64,000 nucleotides of DNA from CBDFLS01 sp965249185 (GCA_965249185.1 CBDFLS010000001.1:434001-498000), one strand, 5' to 3'. Shown: positions 54,663 through 62,467, counted from the first letter of the stretch. Notes: a model not told the origin generated them from the sequence alone. Numbers and translations: made by a program.

Positions 54663-55436
54663 ATGGTACGTGCCCGCGACCGGATGGTAGGATTGAAGGC
54701 AGGACCATCGCTACAGGAGCGCGTGGCCCGAATCAGGGCTGTGAAAGAGGCGGAGATGGTCTTGGCCGTAGAGCAGGAACTCCCACCAAAGGGCACGCCG
54801 ATCACAATGAATCGGGCGGCGATGAAATACGGCATTACACCGCCCACGGTGGGGAACTGGGTGAGGTACGGGTTCTTAACCGTGCTGAAACCCGGCAAAG
54901 GTCAGGGCTCCGCAACCTACGTGGACGAATATGACGTGGCCAAGATCATAACCACCCAGGACGTGGGTCAGGGAAAGAGGACTAAGCCGCCAGGTCAATC
55001 ACAACGAGTTAAAGTTGTCAATAGGGTACGTGCACGCGACCGGATGGTAGGATTGAAGGCAGGGCCATCGCTGCAGGAGCACGTGGCCCGAATCAGAGCC
55101 GTGAACGATGCGGAGGTGCGGGTCATCATCGGAGCGGAGATAGCGGAGTTCCATCATCACTTGGCCCAAATCATGGCTGTGAAAGAGGCGGAGATGGTCG
55201 TGGCCATAGATAAGGCACTCCCACCAAAGGGCACGCCGATCACAATGAATCGGGCGGCGATGAAATACGGCATTACACCGCCCACGGTGGGGAACTGGGT
55301 GAGGTACGGGTTCTTAACCGTGCTGAAACCCGGCAAAGGTCAGGGCTCCGCAACCTACGTGGACGAATACGACGTGGCCAAGATCATAGCCACCCAGGAC
55401 GTGGGTCCGGGGAAGAGGATAAAGCCGCCAGTTTAA
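54663..55436 (+). CDS. Fused tandem HTH protein (array copies 3 and 4)
   Basis: 257 residues containing two full HTH units in one frame. Unit A covers residues 1-115 and unit B residues 120-257; each has KYGITPPTVGNWVRYGFLTV and ATYVDEYDVAKII. Unit B has an extra helical insert (EIAEFHHHLAQIMAVKEAEM). The near identity at DNA level shows a recent in-frame tandem duplication, giving a protein with two DNA-binding heads. Confidence 0.75.
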   Translation: MVRARDRMVGLKAGPSLQERVARIRAVKEAEMVLAVEQELPPKGTPITMNRAAMKYGITPPTVGNWVRYGFLTVLKPGKGQGSATYVDEYDVAKIITTQDVGQGKRTKPPGQSQRVKVVNRVRARDRMVGLKAGPSLQEHVARIRAVNDAEVRVIIGAEIAEFHHHLAQIMAVKEAEMVVAIDKALPPKGTPITMNRAAMKYGITPPTVGNWVRYGFLTVLKPGKGQGSATYVDEYDVAKIIATQDVGPGKRIKPPV

Positions 55437-55483
55437 CCACCGATGATAATCGATTGACACTTCTTAAAAGTTGTGATTGACTA

Positions 55484-55507
55484 GCGGGCGTCATGAGTGA
55501 CGCCCGC
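55484..55507 (+). promoter_or_regulatory. Perfect hairpin spanning a start codon (copy A)
   Basis: GCGGGCGTCA-TGAG-TGACGCCCGC: a perfect 10-bp stem with four-base loop, followed by TTTGCTG. The ATG of the membrane-protein gene lies at the stem-loop junction. It could terminate the HTH message, bury the start codon, or be an operator. The copy at 57917-57940 is unchanged. Confidence 0.65.
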
Positions 55508-55795
55508 TTTGCTGTGTATATCGTTGCGCTCGTGCTGTTGGCGATGGAGCAGCACTACGCGATGAAAGCCCTCCTTAAGTGGGTCCGCCCCAAAAAACGG
55601 GCAATCCGTTTCATAGGGGTCAACATAACGGCCATGCAACTCATCTCATGGTCAGCGTTCGTTTGGCTACTATGGTCAACGACGTTGAGCACCGAAGAGA
55701 AGCTGACAGTACTGGCGATAGGGACAGCACTGGTCGGTGGCTTAATCATCTTTGTCTGGCGAATTATTCTGCCACATATCAGGGTGAGGCGCTGA
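55493..55795 (+). CDS. Three-helix membrane protein (copy A)
   Basis: 100 residues; three hydrophobic helices (AVYIVALVLLAMEQHYAMKA; AMQLISWSAFVWLLWSTTLS; LTVLAIGTALVGGLIIFVWR). Copy B differs mainly at conservative positions, which supports a protein-coding role. No family recognised. Confidence 0.7.
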   Translation: MSDARFAVYIVALVLLAMEQHYAMKALLKWVRPKKRAIRFIGVNITAMQLISWSAFVWLLWSTTLSTEEKLTVLAIGTALVGGLIIFVWRIILPHIRVRR

Positions 55796-55818
55796 TCTCA
55801 TGAGTGGCGCCCGTTTTT
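55788..55818 (+). terminator. Intrinsic terminator after the membrane-protein gene (copy A)
   Basis: GGCGC (55788-55792) pairs with GCGCC (55807-55811) and is followed by CGTTTTT. The same structure follows copy B near 58221-58251. Confidence 0.6.
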
Positions 55819-56180
55819 ATTATCCCGAAGTCCTCCCGCTACGGTGGGCATCGTAACTTCGAACATACTGACCACCCAAACTCCGGACCAGTACGGGTCC
55901 AACGCAAGCGGTCGAAGGGCTGGCGCATGCCGCCGAACACGGTCTATGTGGGAAGGCCCGGCATGTGGGGGAACCCATTCAAGGCAGGTCAGGCTTACCA
56001 CTTCGGAGGCGGGCTGATAGACAACCCCATCCTCGCCTTTAGGCTAACCATGACTAATGAGGCCGCTTGGCCGTACATGAAAAGGTGAGGGCCGCGCTGC
56101 GTGGCAAGAACCTGGCCTGCTGTTGCCCGCTGAACCAGCCGTGCCACGCCGACGTGCTGCTGGAGATCGCAAATGGGTAG
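55804..56180 (+). pseudogene. DUF4326-like protein, frameshifted
   Basis: VRVQRKRSKGWRMPPNTVYV, GRPGMWGNPF and the tail RGKNLACCCPLNQPCHADVL are the DUF4326 family (about 90-130 residues, phage-linked, function unknown). The two parts are in different frames: the first stops at TGA after ATGAAAAGG (56075-56088), and a -1 shift there gives KVRAALRGKNLA. The N-terminus before residue 24 derives from the 518-bp repeat and is not family-like, so the true start is lost. Confidence 0.6.
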
Positions 56181-57681
56181 TGGCTTCAATTCGAAGGTGC
56201 ATTGGACCAACGGCACGTCCACGCTGCTGCACGGCGACGCACGGGATCTCCCGCTGCCAGACGAGAGCGTGGGCTGCGTGGTCACCAGCCCGCCGTACTG
56301 GGGGCTGAGGGACTACGGGCTCCCGCACAGCGTATGGGGTGGCGATGCCGAGCCTGAGCACGAGTGGGAAAACGCCTCTTACCCGCGGCGATCCAACGAT
56401 AACGGGACCACCGAGAAGCAACTGAGCAACCAGGGGGCCAACGAGCTTGACGTTCCTGTGCATCACCTCTTCTGCCCCTGCGGTGCATGGCAGGGGTGTC
56501 TCGGCTTGGAGCCCACGCCGGAACTATACGTCCAGCACATGGTTGAGGTGTTCCGCGAGGTGTGGCGGGTGCTGAAGCCCACGGGTACGGTGTGGCTGAA
56601 CATGGGTGATAGCTACGCCAATGATGGTAAATGGGGAGGCTCGACCGGAGGGAAGTACGCTGCTGTCCTGCATGGGGAAACGGGGATAGGGCGGCAACGC
56701 GCCACTACCGGCCTTAAGCCAAAAGACCTCGTGGGCATCCCCTGGCGCGTGGCCTTCGCGCTCCAGGCCGACGGCTGGTGGCTCAGGAGCGACATCATCT
56801 GGTCGAAGCCCAACCCCATGCCAGAGAGCGTGACCGACAGGCCCACCAAGAGCCATGAGTGCGTGTTCTTGCTCACGAAGGGCCAGCGATATTATTACGA
56901 TGCGGAGGCGGTGAGGGAACGATGGGCGGATGGGCGTAACGGCCGCGATGGTGGCCGCGCCCCATCTCAGCGCAATCGGGGAGGCAGGGCCGATGGCTTC
57001 ACAAAGCCAAGCGGTATTGACCCATCATCCAACGGAGGTCGCAACCGCCGCTCCGTCTGGGACATCGCCACGCAGCCGATGGACTGGGAGATGTGCGAAG
57101 CCTGCGGGTGCATCTACTCAGGTGCCCAGTATGGGCGGCTCCCGTTCGTTGAGTACCGCGTCTTGAACGTTGAGACGGAGGAGTGGGGGATCAAGGCGGC
57201 GAAGCAGTGCCGCCGGTGCAAGGGCTACGATGCCTGGATGAGCCACTTCGCCACGTTTCCTGAGAAGCTGGTCGAGCCGTGTGTCCTGGCCGGCAGCAGC
57301 GAGCGGGGCGTGTGCTCCGAGTGCGGGAAGCCTTGGGAACGATTGGTAGAGAAGAACCGCCATTTTGAGAGTGGGTCTGGACGTGCTGGTCACATGCCTG
57401 TCGGAAAGAATGGAGCAGGACTCCAAGGTGGTGGGGAAACATTGGACGTGCGGCGTGGCCCCGTAGTAAGCACCATCACCACCGGCTGGGCCGCCACCTG
57501 CGCCTGCGGGGCCCCTACGGTGCCCGCTACGGTGCTGGACCCGTTCGCCGGGTCAGGGACAACGCTGCTGGTGGCGCAGCGGCTCGGCAAGCGGGCCGTG
57601 GGTGTGGAGCTGAGCGAGAAGTACCTGGCGCTGGCGCAAAAGAGGCTGGAGGCCGTATCGCTGCCGATGGTGCTGGCGTGA
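56173..57681 (+). CDS. Site-specific DNA methyltransferase (N4-cytosine or N6-adenine, beta-type order)
   Basis: 502 residues. The catalytic motif TSPPYWGLRDYG is at about residue 38 and the AdoMet motif DPFAGSGTT at about 456, the order of beta-class amino-methyltransferases; SPPY favours N4-cytosine but N6-adenine is possible. The central part has zinc-knuckle-like pairs (CEACG, CRRCKG, CSECGK, CACGAP) and a TRD region. No restriction endonuclease is adjacent, as usual for phage or solitary methyltransferases. Its end overlaps the broken C5 methyltransferase as GTGA. Confidence 0.93.
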   Translation: MGSGFNSKVHWTNGTSTLLHGDARDLPLPDESVGCVVTSPPYWGLRDYGLPHSVWGGDAEPEHEWENASYPRRSNDNGTTEKQLSNQGANELDVPVHHLFCPCGAWQGCLGLEPTPELYVQHMVEVFREVWRVLKPTGTVWLNMGDSYANDGKWGGSTGGKYAAVLHGETGIGRQRATTGLKPKDLVGIPWRVAFALQADGWWLRSDIIWSKPNPMPESVTDRPTKSHECVFLLTKGQRYYYDAEAVRERWADGRNGRDGGRAPSQRNRGGRADGFTKPSGIDPSSNGGRNRRSVWDIATQPMDWEMCEACGCIYSGAQYGRLPFVEYRVLNVETEEWGIKAAKQCRRCKGYDAWMSHFATFPEKLVEPCVLAGSSERGVCSECGKPWERLVEKNRHFESGSGRAGHMPVGKNGAGLQGGGETLDVRRGPVVSTITTGWAATCACGAPTVPATVLDPFAGSGTTLLVAQRLGKRAVGVELSEKYLALAQKRLEAVSLPMVLA

Positions 57682-57869
57682 ACGTGCTCAGTCTCTGCTC
57701 AGGCATCGGTGGCAATACGGTGGCCAATTGGGTGCGCTATGGCTTCGTCAGCGTTCTCACGCCAGGGAAGGGCCAGGGTTCCAAAACGCATGTGGACGAA
57801 TATGACGTGGCCAAGAGCATAGCCACCCAGGACGTGGGTCCGGGGAAGAGGATAAAGCCGCCAGTTTAA
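57678..57869 (+). pseudogene. C5-methyltransferase start fused to HTH copy 5
   Basis: MNVLSLCSGIGG is the motif I start of a C5-cytosine methyltransferase, coupled to the previous gene (GTGA). It then switches directly to NTVANWVRYGFVSVLTPGKG of the HTH array. The join lies in GGCATCGGTGGCAA, which resembles GGCATCGCTGGCAA in HTH copy 1, pointing to recombination at short homology. The HTH half resembles copy 1 at first and copies 2-4 at the end. 63 residues, unlikely to be a methyltransferase. Confidence 0.75.
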
Positions 57870-57916
57870 CCACCGATGATAATCGATTGACACTTCTTAA
57901 AAGTTGTGATTGACTA

Positions 57917-57940
57917 GCGGGCGTCATGAGTGACGCCCGC
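57917..57940 (+). promoter_or_regulatory. Perfect hairpin spanning a start codon (copy B)
   Basis: Identical in sequence to 55484-55507: 10-bp stem, TGAG loop, ATG at the junction (57926). Confidence 0.65.
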
Positions 57941-58228
57941 TTTGCTGTGTTTATCGTTGCGATCGTGCTGTTGACGATGGCGCACCACTACGCGATGAAA
58001 GCCATCTATAAGTGGGTCCGGCCCCAAGAACGGGCAATCCGTTTCATAGGGGTCAACTTTACGGCCACGCAACTCATCTCATGGTCAGCGTTCGTTTGGC
58101 TAATATGGTCAACGACGTTGAGCACCGAAGAGAAGCTGACATTGCTGGCGATAGTGACAGCACTGGTCGGTGGCGTAATCATCTTTCTCTGGCGAATGAT
58201 TCTGGCACATATCAGGGTGAGGCGCTGA
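57926..58228 (+). CDS. Three-helix membrane protein (copy B)
   Basis: 100 residues, same length as copy A. About fifteen conservative replacements (for example VALVLLAMEQHY to VAIVLLTMAHHY) and no frame disruption, so both copies appear under selection. Ends MILAHIRVRR. Confidence 0.7.
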   Translation: MSDARFAVFIVAIVLLTMAHHYAMKAIYKWVRPQERAIRFIGVNFTATQLISWSAFVWLIWSTTLSTEEKLTLLAIVTALVGGVIIFLWRMILAHIRVRR

Positions 58229-58276
58229 TCTCATGAGTGGCGCCCGTTTTTATTATCCCAAAGTCCTCCCGCTACG

Positions 58277-58588
58277 GTGGGCATCGTGACTTCGAGCATA
58301 CTGACCACCCAGGCAACGGCGCCGGATGTGTATTGGGTAACGGTCTATCTCCACAGCCCTCATCCTTGGAGCACCGCCCCAGCCCAAAAGGTGGAGTTTC
58401 GGTGTATCGGGACCCCAGACAGCAGGGAAAAATGGCACCTGGACTTGGCGGAGCCAACGCTCCCATTGAAACGGATACCCAAAGGGCAGAGCGAGTACCT
58501 GATCAATGCGCTGGCAACTCAACTAGCACCCCTGGTCTTTCCGCGAAGGCTGCGGAGATTCAACACGGGGATCGTGAGCGTGGAGTAA
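58277..58588 (+). CDS. Hypothetical protein
   Basis: 103 residues. The first ten or so residues (VTSSILTTQ) come from repeat copy B; the rest includes WVTVYLHSPHPWSTAPAQKV and LDLAEPTLPLKRIPKGQSEY. No family recognised. It precedes the HNH gene by 3 bp. Confidence 0.55.
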   Translation: MGIVTSSILTTQATAPDVYWVTVYLHSPHPWSTAPAQKVEFRCIGTPDSREKWHLDLAEPTLPLKRIPKGQSEYLINALATQLAPLVFPRRLRRFNTGIVSVE

Positions 58589-58591
58589 GCC

Positions 58592-59386
58592 ATGCCCAGG
58601 CGAATGACCACCGCTGCGCGGAAAGTCATTTACCCGGTCCTGGTCGCTAGGGACGGTGAGCGGTGCCGACTATGCGGGCGACGGCCAGAGCAAACGGCAG
58701 AGGAATTTCTAGAGATTGACCACGTAGACGGAGACTCGGAACACAACGTACTCGACAACTATCGTTTGCTCTGTAAGCCCTGCAACGTCGGAGAGGAAAA
58801 CAGGCTGCGGGCGGAAATAGTGCAGAAATCGCGCGCCGGGCGCAGCGTTATGTCAAGTAGCAACGGCAAGCTGCCTAGCTACGAAAATGGCCGTGCTATT
58901 CACCGAGTGCCCGGCGGCAGAGAGAGAGAGAAAAAAAACGGGAACACTCCCGCACTCCCTCATATCGACTCTATCCATGACCACCTTGATTACGGTCGTG
59001 GTTCACTGGAAATGCAAGCTAATGAACACTTTGAAGTCCCTTGGGTGACTTGGTTAGTGCGACGACTACTGACTGAGGGGCCAGTGAATGCCAAGGATGC
59101 CGTAAACGCTGGCGCTGAACACGTCGGTTGCAATCCGTCCACAGCAAAGAAATACCTAGACAAGAAAACGTCCAGTGAGGGGATGTTCGAGCTGGTCAAA
59201 GACCCGATCACACGCCGGTCAATGGTGCATCTGCGAAGCAACGTATTTGGCCCCCGGTCAACGGACGGACCAGCGGACCACGCGGCCCCGGTCAACGGAC
59301 GGACCAGTAGGAGCATAGTCAGCGCGGGCGCTAAGAGACAGGCGCGGCGCGAGCGCAAGAACGGGCATGGCAAGCCACATGGGTAG
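58592..59386 (+). CDS. HNH endonuclease-like protein with C-terminal winged helix
   Basis: 264 residues. HNH motif: CRLCGRRPEQTAEEFLEIDH, then VDGDSEHNVLDNYRLLCKPC; Cys pairs bind zinc and His is in EIDHVDGD. A basic linker leads to a winged-helix-like part (WLVRRLLTEGPVNAKDAVNA, CNPSTAKKYLDKKTS). HNH enzymes of phages and ICEs act in packaging, homing or restriction. The C-terminal half is unusual for a packaging HNH. Confidence 0.8.
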   Translation: MPRRMTTAARKVIYPVLVARDGERCRLCGRRPEQTAEEFLEIDHVDGDSEHNVLDNYRLLCKPCNVGEENRLRAEIVQKSRAGRSVMSSSNGKLPSYENGRAIHRVPGGREREKKNGNTPALPHIDSIHDHLDYGRGSLEMQANEHFEVPWVTWLVRRLLTEGPVNAKDAVNAGAEHVGCNPSTAKKYLDKKTSSEGMFELVKDPITRRSMVHLRSNVFGPRSTDGPADHAAPVNGRTSRSIVSAGAKRQARRERKNGHGKPHG

Positions 59387-59393
59387 CTTCATT

Positions 59394-59601
59394 ATGGGGA
59401 AGCAGACCAACCCTGCTCTTTTGCCCAAAATGCGGCGGGCAGCACATAGACAAGGGGATATGGGCCACGACTCGCCTCCACCGAACGCACCTTTGCGAGC
59501 ATTGTGGAACCGAATGGAGGCCGTACTCCGTTCATACGATTGGCGTAGATGTCGCTCCCACGCCACGGGAGGCGCGGCGTCCTGAGGAGATGACCGGATG
59601 A
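59394..59601 (+). pseudogene. Zinc-ribbon phage-type protein, start or frame uncertain
   Basis: In the frame ending at 59601 the text CPKCGGQHIDKGIWATTRLH, then RTHLCEHCGTEWRPYSVHTI, is a classical small two-CxxC zinc-ribbon protein of phages. No ATG, GTG or TTG precedes the first Cys in this frame; an ATG at 59394 is in another frame, needing a one-base shift at about 59415. The stop overlaps the next gene as ATGA. Confidence 0.6.
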
Positions 59602-59729
59602 GTAGGCAATTCCTGGTGGCCGATCTCTTCTGCGGCGCGGGCGGCAGCAGCACCGGCGCGGAGCGTGCTGTGCGGGAACTCGACGCCGAGTCGGTGCCCT
59701 CGGTGCGGGTGGTTCCATGCGTCGGGTGA
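59598..59729 (+). pseudogene. N-terminal fragment of a C5-cytosine methyltransferase
   Basis: 43 residues: MSRQFLVADLFCGAGGSSTG then AERAVREL. FCGAGGSS is motif I (AdoMet binding) of the Dcm family, normally over 300 residues. It stops after VVPCVG. The C-terminal motifs appear at 59945, separated by the zinc-protein gene. Confidence 0.7.
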
Positions 59730-59777
59730 GTGCCCATCCAGGCAGGAGGATAGCTGACTCACTAAGGGGGTGAGCTG

Positions 59778-59945
59778 GTGAAGTGCCGAATGTGCGGTAA
59801 GTACATGATGGACGAGGAGGAGGCTATGGAGCTGCGATCAGAGATTGAGGCGTCGAGCGCCTCTCTGGAGGGGCGATTCTCGGACCTGAACAACCTGAAT
59901 CTCTGCGATCCCTGCCTCCGCCGCCAGCTCCAGGAGCGGCGCTAA
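59778..59945 (+). CDS. Small zinc-binding protein
   Basis: 55 residues from GTG, CRMCGKYMMDEEEAMELRSE and CDPCLRRQLQERR: two CxxC pairs and a helical centre. It lies between the two methyltransferase fragments and its stop overlaps the ATG of the second (TAATG). Ribosome site GGGGGTGAG is 6-7 nt upstream. Confidence 0.65.
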   Translation: MKCRMCGKYMMDEEEAMELRSEIEASSASLEGRFSDLNNLNLCDPCLRRQLQERR

Positions 59946-60571
59946 TGGCAGCCTGGAAGCGATGCTTGTTGGTGGAGAACGTGCGCGAGTTCGTGGAATG
60001 GGGACCGCTGACGGCCGATGGCCGTCCTGACCACTCCAAGCGAGGCATCTACTTTGAAGCATGGATCCGGGCCATGTGGGAGCTGGGCTACCAGGCCGAA
60101 TGGCGCTATCTGAACGCCGCGGACTATGGGGATGCCACCACGCGGATCCGCTTCTTTCTCCAGGCCCGCAAGGACGGCCTGCCCATCCGGTGGCCGGAGC
60201 CCACGCACGCGGCGCCAAGTGCCGGTGGGCTCTTCGATGGCCTCCTCCCTTGGCGGCCCGCCCGGGAGGTTATCGACTGGGAGAACAGAGGCCGGTCGCT
60301 GCTGGATGACCCTCGCTATCAGAAGCGGCCGTTGAGCGATAAGACCCGCATGCGTATCGCCCGTGGGCTTAAGCGGTTCGATGGTCCACTGGCCCCGCTG
60401 TACATCGGACTGCTGGACCTGGAGCCCACGGAGGGACCAGGCGGGCCCGGTCCGCAGCCCTTCGTCTGGTGGGCCTCGTTCTGCGTGATCCTGGGAACTG
60501 CCGGGGTGATCTGGTCGTACCGGGTCACATGGGACGCAGTACGGAACATTACCCGCGTGGGAGGCAATTGA
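59945..60571 (+). pseudogene. C-terminal fragment of a C5-cytosine methyltransferase
   Basis: 208 residues. LLVENVREFVEWGPL contains motif VI (ENV) and GDATTRIRFFLQARKDG motif VIII; YFEAWIRAMWELGYQAEWRY and SDKTRMRIARGLKRFDGPLA fit the C-terminal Dcm part. The PCQ/PCT nucleophile motif IV, expected between motif I and ENV, is in neither fragment. The last 30 residues (WWASFCVILGTAGVIWSY) are hydrophobic and not Dcm-like. It is probably inactive. Confidence 0.7.
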
Positions 60572-60573
60572 AC

Positions 60574-61419
60574 ATGGACAGGAATGTACGGATCGGCGAC
60601 ACGATCGAGTACACCAAGGGTATGAGCACACCGCGTCTAACGTATCTAAGCCTGGGCTGGGGCGTCCAATCCTTCACGATGGCGGCGATGATCGCACTCG
60701 GCGACCTTCCCCCCGTCGATTTCGCCATCCACGCCGATACAGGACACGAAGCAGCCGGCACCTACGCACACGCAAAGGCCTGGACGCCCTGGCTTGCACA
60801 GCACGGCGTCCAGGTCGTTACGGTCAAAGGGAGCCGGACCGACGTAGTACGCGAGGACTGGGGCTCCGTGATGATCCCGGCCTTCACGACGGACTGCAAA
60901 ACGGGCAGCAGGGGGCAGGTCCGGCGCCAGTGCACGCACGACTGGAAGATCATGCCAATTCGTCGGTTCCTCCGTTCGATTATGGGCTCACGGCCAGCTC
61001 CCGGCGCTGTCGAATGCTGGCAGGGGATTACGATTGACGAGTTTCAACGAATGCGGACCTCCGACGTGAAATACACCACCAACGCCTATCCGTTGGTGGA
61101 CCGGCGAATATCCCGCGCCGATTGCATAGGTTGGCTCGTTGCACACGGCTTGACGGTGCCACCTAAGTCGGCCTGTACGTTCTGCCCGTTCCACTCACTA
61201 GACGCCTGGCGGCGGATGAAACGAGCGGGCGGCTCGGATTGGAAGCGCGCCGTATTCGTGGACCAGGCCATCCGAGAGGAGCGGCCAAAACACGAGCTAT
61301 TCGTTCACCCGGCGAGGAAGCCACTCCCGCTGGCTGTGTCCATCCCTGAGGACCACGGCGGCGCCCAGGCGGAAATGGACTTGGAGACGCCTTGCGATGG
61401 TGGAGTGTGCTTCACATGA
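60574..61419 (+). CDS. PAPS-reductase/PP-loop-like phage protein
   Basis: 281 residues. LSLGWGVQSFTMAAMIALGD is the PP-loop, here in the form SLGWGVQS; HADTGHEAAGTYAHAK follows. TTDCKTGSRGQVRRQCTHDW and SACTFCPFHSLDAWRRM supply a Cys cluster. Such proteins (DndC/PAPS-reductase-like) occur in phages near DNA-modification genes and may handle sulfur transfer or adenylation; the reaction here is unknown. Start at 60574 follows the previous stop by 2 bp. Confidence 0.8.
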   Translation: MDRNVRIGDTIEYTKGMSTPRLTYLSLGWGVQSFTMAAMIALGDLPPVDFAIHADTGHEAAGTYAHAKAWTPWLAQHGVQVVTVKGSRTDVVREDWGSVMIPAFTTDCKTGSRGQVRRQCTHDWKIMPIRRFLRSIMGSRPAPGAVECWQGITIDEFQRMRTSDVKYTTNAYPLVDRRISRADCIGWLVAHGLTVPPKSACTFCPFHSLDAWRRMKRAGGSDWKRAVFVDQAIREERPKHELFVHPARKPLPLAVSIPEDHGGAQAEMDLETPCDGGVCFT

Positions 61420-61940
61420 AAGCCGCCCTCTGGCTCCGCGTCTCGACTCAGGAGCAGGAGACGGCCAATCAGGGGGCCGCGCTGTCCAAACTTGCCGCCG
61501 CCCGAGATCTCGAGATCGCACGCACCTTCACCGTCACGGAGAGCGCCTACAAAGGCGAGCACCGCGCCCAGCTCCAAGAGCTGATCAAGGGCGCCCAGCA
61601 GGGCCAGTATCAAGTCGTGTTCATATGGGCGCTGGACCGGCTCTCCCGTGAAGGCCCCCTGGCGACGCTGGAGGCCGTGGATCGGCTGCTCAGGGCTGGC
61701 TGTACCGTCGTCTCGCTACAGGAGCCGTGGTTAGAGGCCAGCGGCGAGCTCAGGGATTTGCTGATCTCCCTGGTGGCGTGGATTGCCCGTTGGGAGTCCG
61801 CCCGGCGCTCGGAGCGGACCAAGGCCGGGCTCGCGCGGGCCGTCGCCGAGGGTAAGCCGCTGGGCCGGCCAACCGGAGCCGGAGACAAGCGCAAGCGCCA
61901 GAGCCGACGCGAGGCCGATTACCGCCGGCGTTATACGTGA
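61416..61940 (+). CDS. Small serine recombinase/resolvase
   Basis: 174 residues. ALWLRVSTQEQETANQGAAL contains the catalytic Ser (RVST); VFIWALDRLSREG and ARRSERTKAGLARAVAEGKP complete the resolvase domain. The C-terminal HTH is short (RPTGAGDKRKRQSRREADYR). ATGA overlap with the preceding gene. It probably mobilises or resolves this region. Confidence 0.9.
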   Translation: MKAALWLRVSTQEQETANQGAALSKLAAARDLEIARTFTVTESAYKGEHRAQLQELIKGAQQGQYQVVFIWALDRLSREGPLATLEAVDRLLRAGCTVVSLQEPWLEASGELRDLLISLVAWIARWESARRSERTKAGLARAVAEGKPLGRPTGAGDKRKRQSRREADYRRRYT

Positions 61941-62050
61941 ACTGCAGTGCGATAAAAACGTCACCCGAAATGCGGCCGCACTTCAGCTACGGCGCCGGCC
62001 CGTTTCGCCGGCAGGATAAATAGGAACCTTTTTAGCAGTTAGGAGGCGTG
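61941..62050. other. Hairpin between resolvase and small gene
   Basis: GCCGGC-CCGTTTC-GCCGGC near 61992-62010 forms a six-pair hairpin, followed by AGGATAAATAGG and CCTTTTT. It could be a weak terminator. TTAGGAGG precedes the gene at 62051. Confidence 0.35.
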
Positions 62051-62191
62051 ATGAAGGTCATAAATGAGTTCCACGACCACCTAGACGTTTGCCAACAGCG
62101 CGAAGCTCATCCGTTTAACCTTTGTACGACAGGGGCTAGGCTCCTGGAAGAAACAGTTGATCGAATACAGAATGAAATGGAGCGGCGCTAG
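62051..62191 (+). CDS. Small phage-type protein, 46 residues
   Basis: MKVINEFHDHLDVCQQREAH, then PFNLCTTGARLLEET. AGGAGG is 6 nt before the ATG. HLDVCxxxEAHPFNLC recalls small phage proteins that bind zinc through two Cys and His, though here the usual CxxC is CQQR. Confidence 0.65.
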   Translation: MKVINEFHDHLDVCQQREAHPFNLCTTGARLLEETVDRIQNEMERR

Positions 62192-62467
62192 ATGAACATC
62201 ATTGCCTACCGAGTCGCTTCCGCTGGGCTCGGGCTCACGGTGCTCAGTGTCCTGCGCGTTGCTTGGTGGCTGTGGGTGCATTATTACGTCCCCCTCCACG
62301 CTCGGGCGCCCCGGTCTGGCGAGCCCGCCTGGTTCTATCTCGGTGGCCCCCCGTGTTCGCTGTGCCCGGCGATAGGGGCCAAGGGCAGGGCGCGCGCGCA
62401 GGCAGAGGACGACTGCCGTGCGCTCCACGCCGAGCTTCCGTTTCCGCCCAGGAGGGAACCAGTGTGA
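62192..62467 (+). CDS. Hypothetical protein with N-terminal membrane helix
   Basis: 91 residues. One hydrophobic segment (GLTVLSVLRVAWWLWVHYYV) then GPPCSLCPAIGAKG with CSLC. Start ATG abuts the preceding stop. No family recognised. Confidence 0.5.
   Translation: MNIIAYRVASAGLGLTVLSVLRVAWWLWVHYYVPLHARAPRSGEPAWFYLGGPPCSLCPAIGAKGRARAQAEDDCRALHAELPFPPRREPV

Larger units (their letters stand above)
55361..55878 (+). repeat. 518-bp direct repeat, copy A
   Basis: Runs from the last HTH codons through the membrane-protein gene and its terminator to ATACTGACCACCCA. Copy B is at 57794-58311 with equal length and scattered substitutions. Confidence 0.85.
57794..58311 (+). repeat. 518-bp direct repeat, copy B
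   Basis: Partner of 55361-55878. It contains the hairpin, the second membrane-protein gene and the terminator. Downstream the sequence diverges: copy A leads to DUF4326 and copy B to the gene at 58277. Confidence 0.85.

Noticed and set aside
53486..55436. The repeated region as a CRISPR array.
   Set aside because: Repeats are several hundred bases long and coding, without uniform spacers; no cas genes are present.
59394..59601. Selenocysteine or recoding in the zinc-ribbon gene.
   Set aside because: The problem is a missing start or a frame change, not an in-frame TGA.
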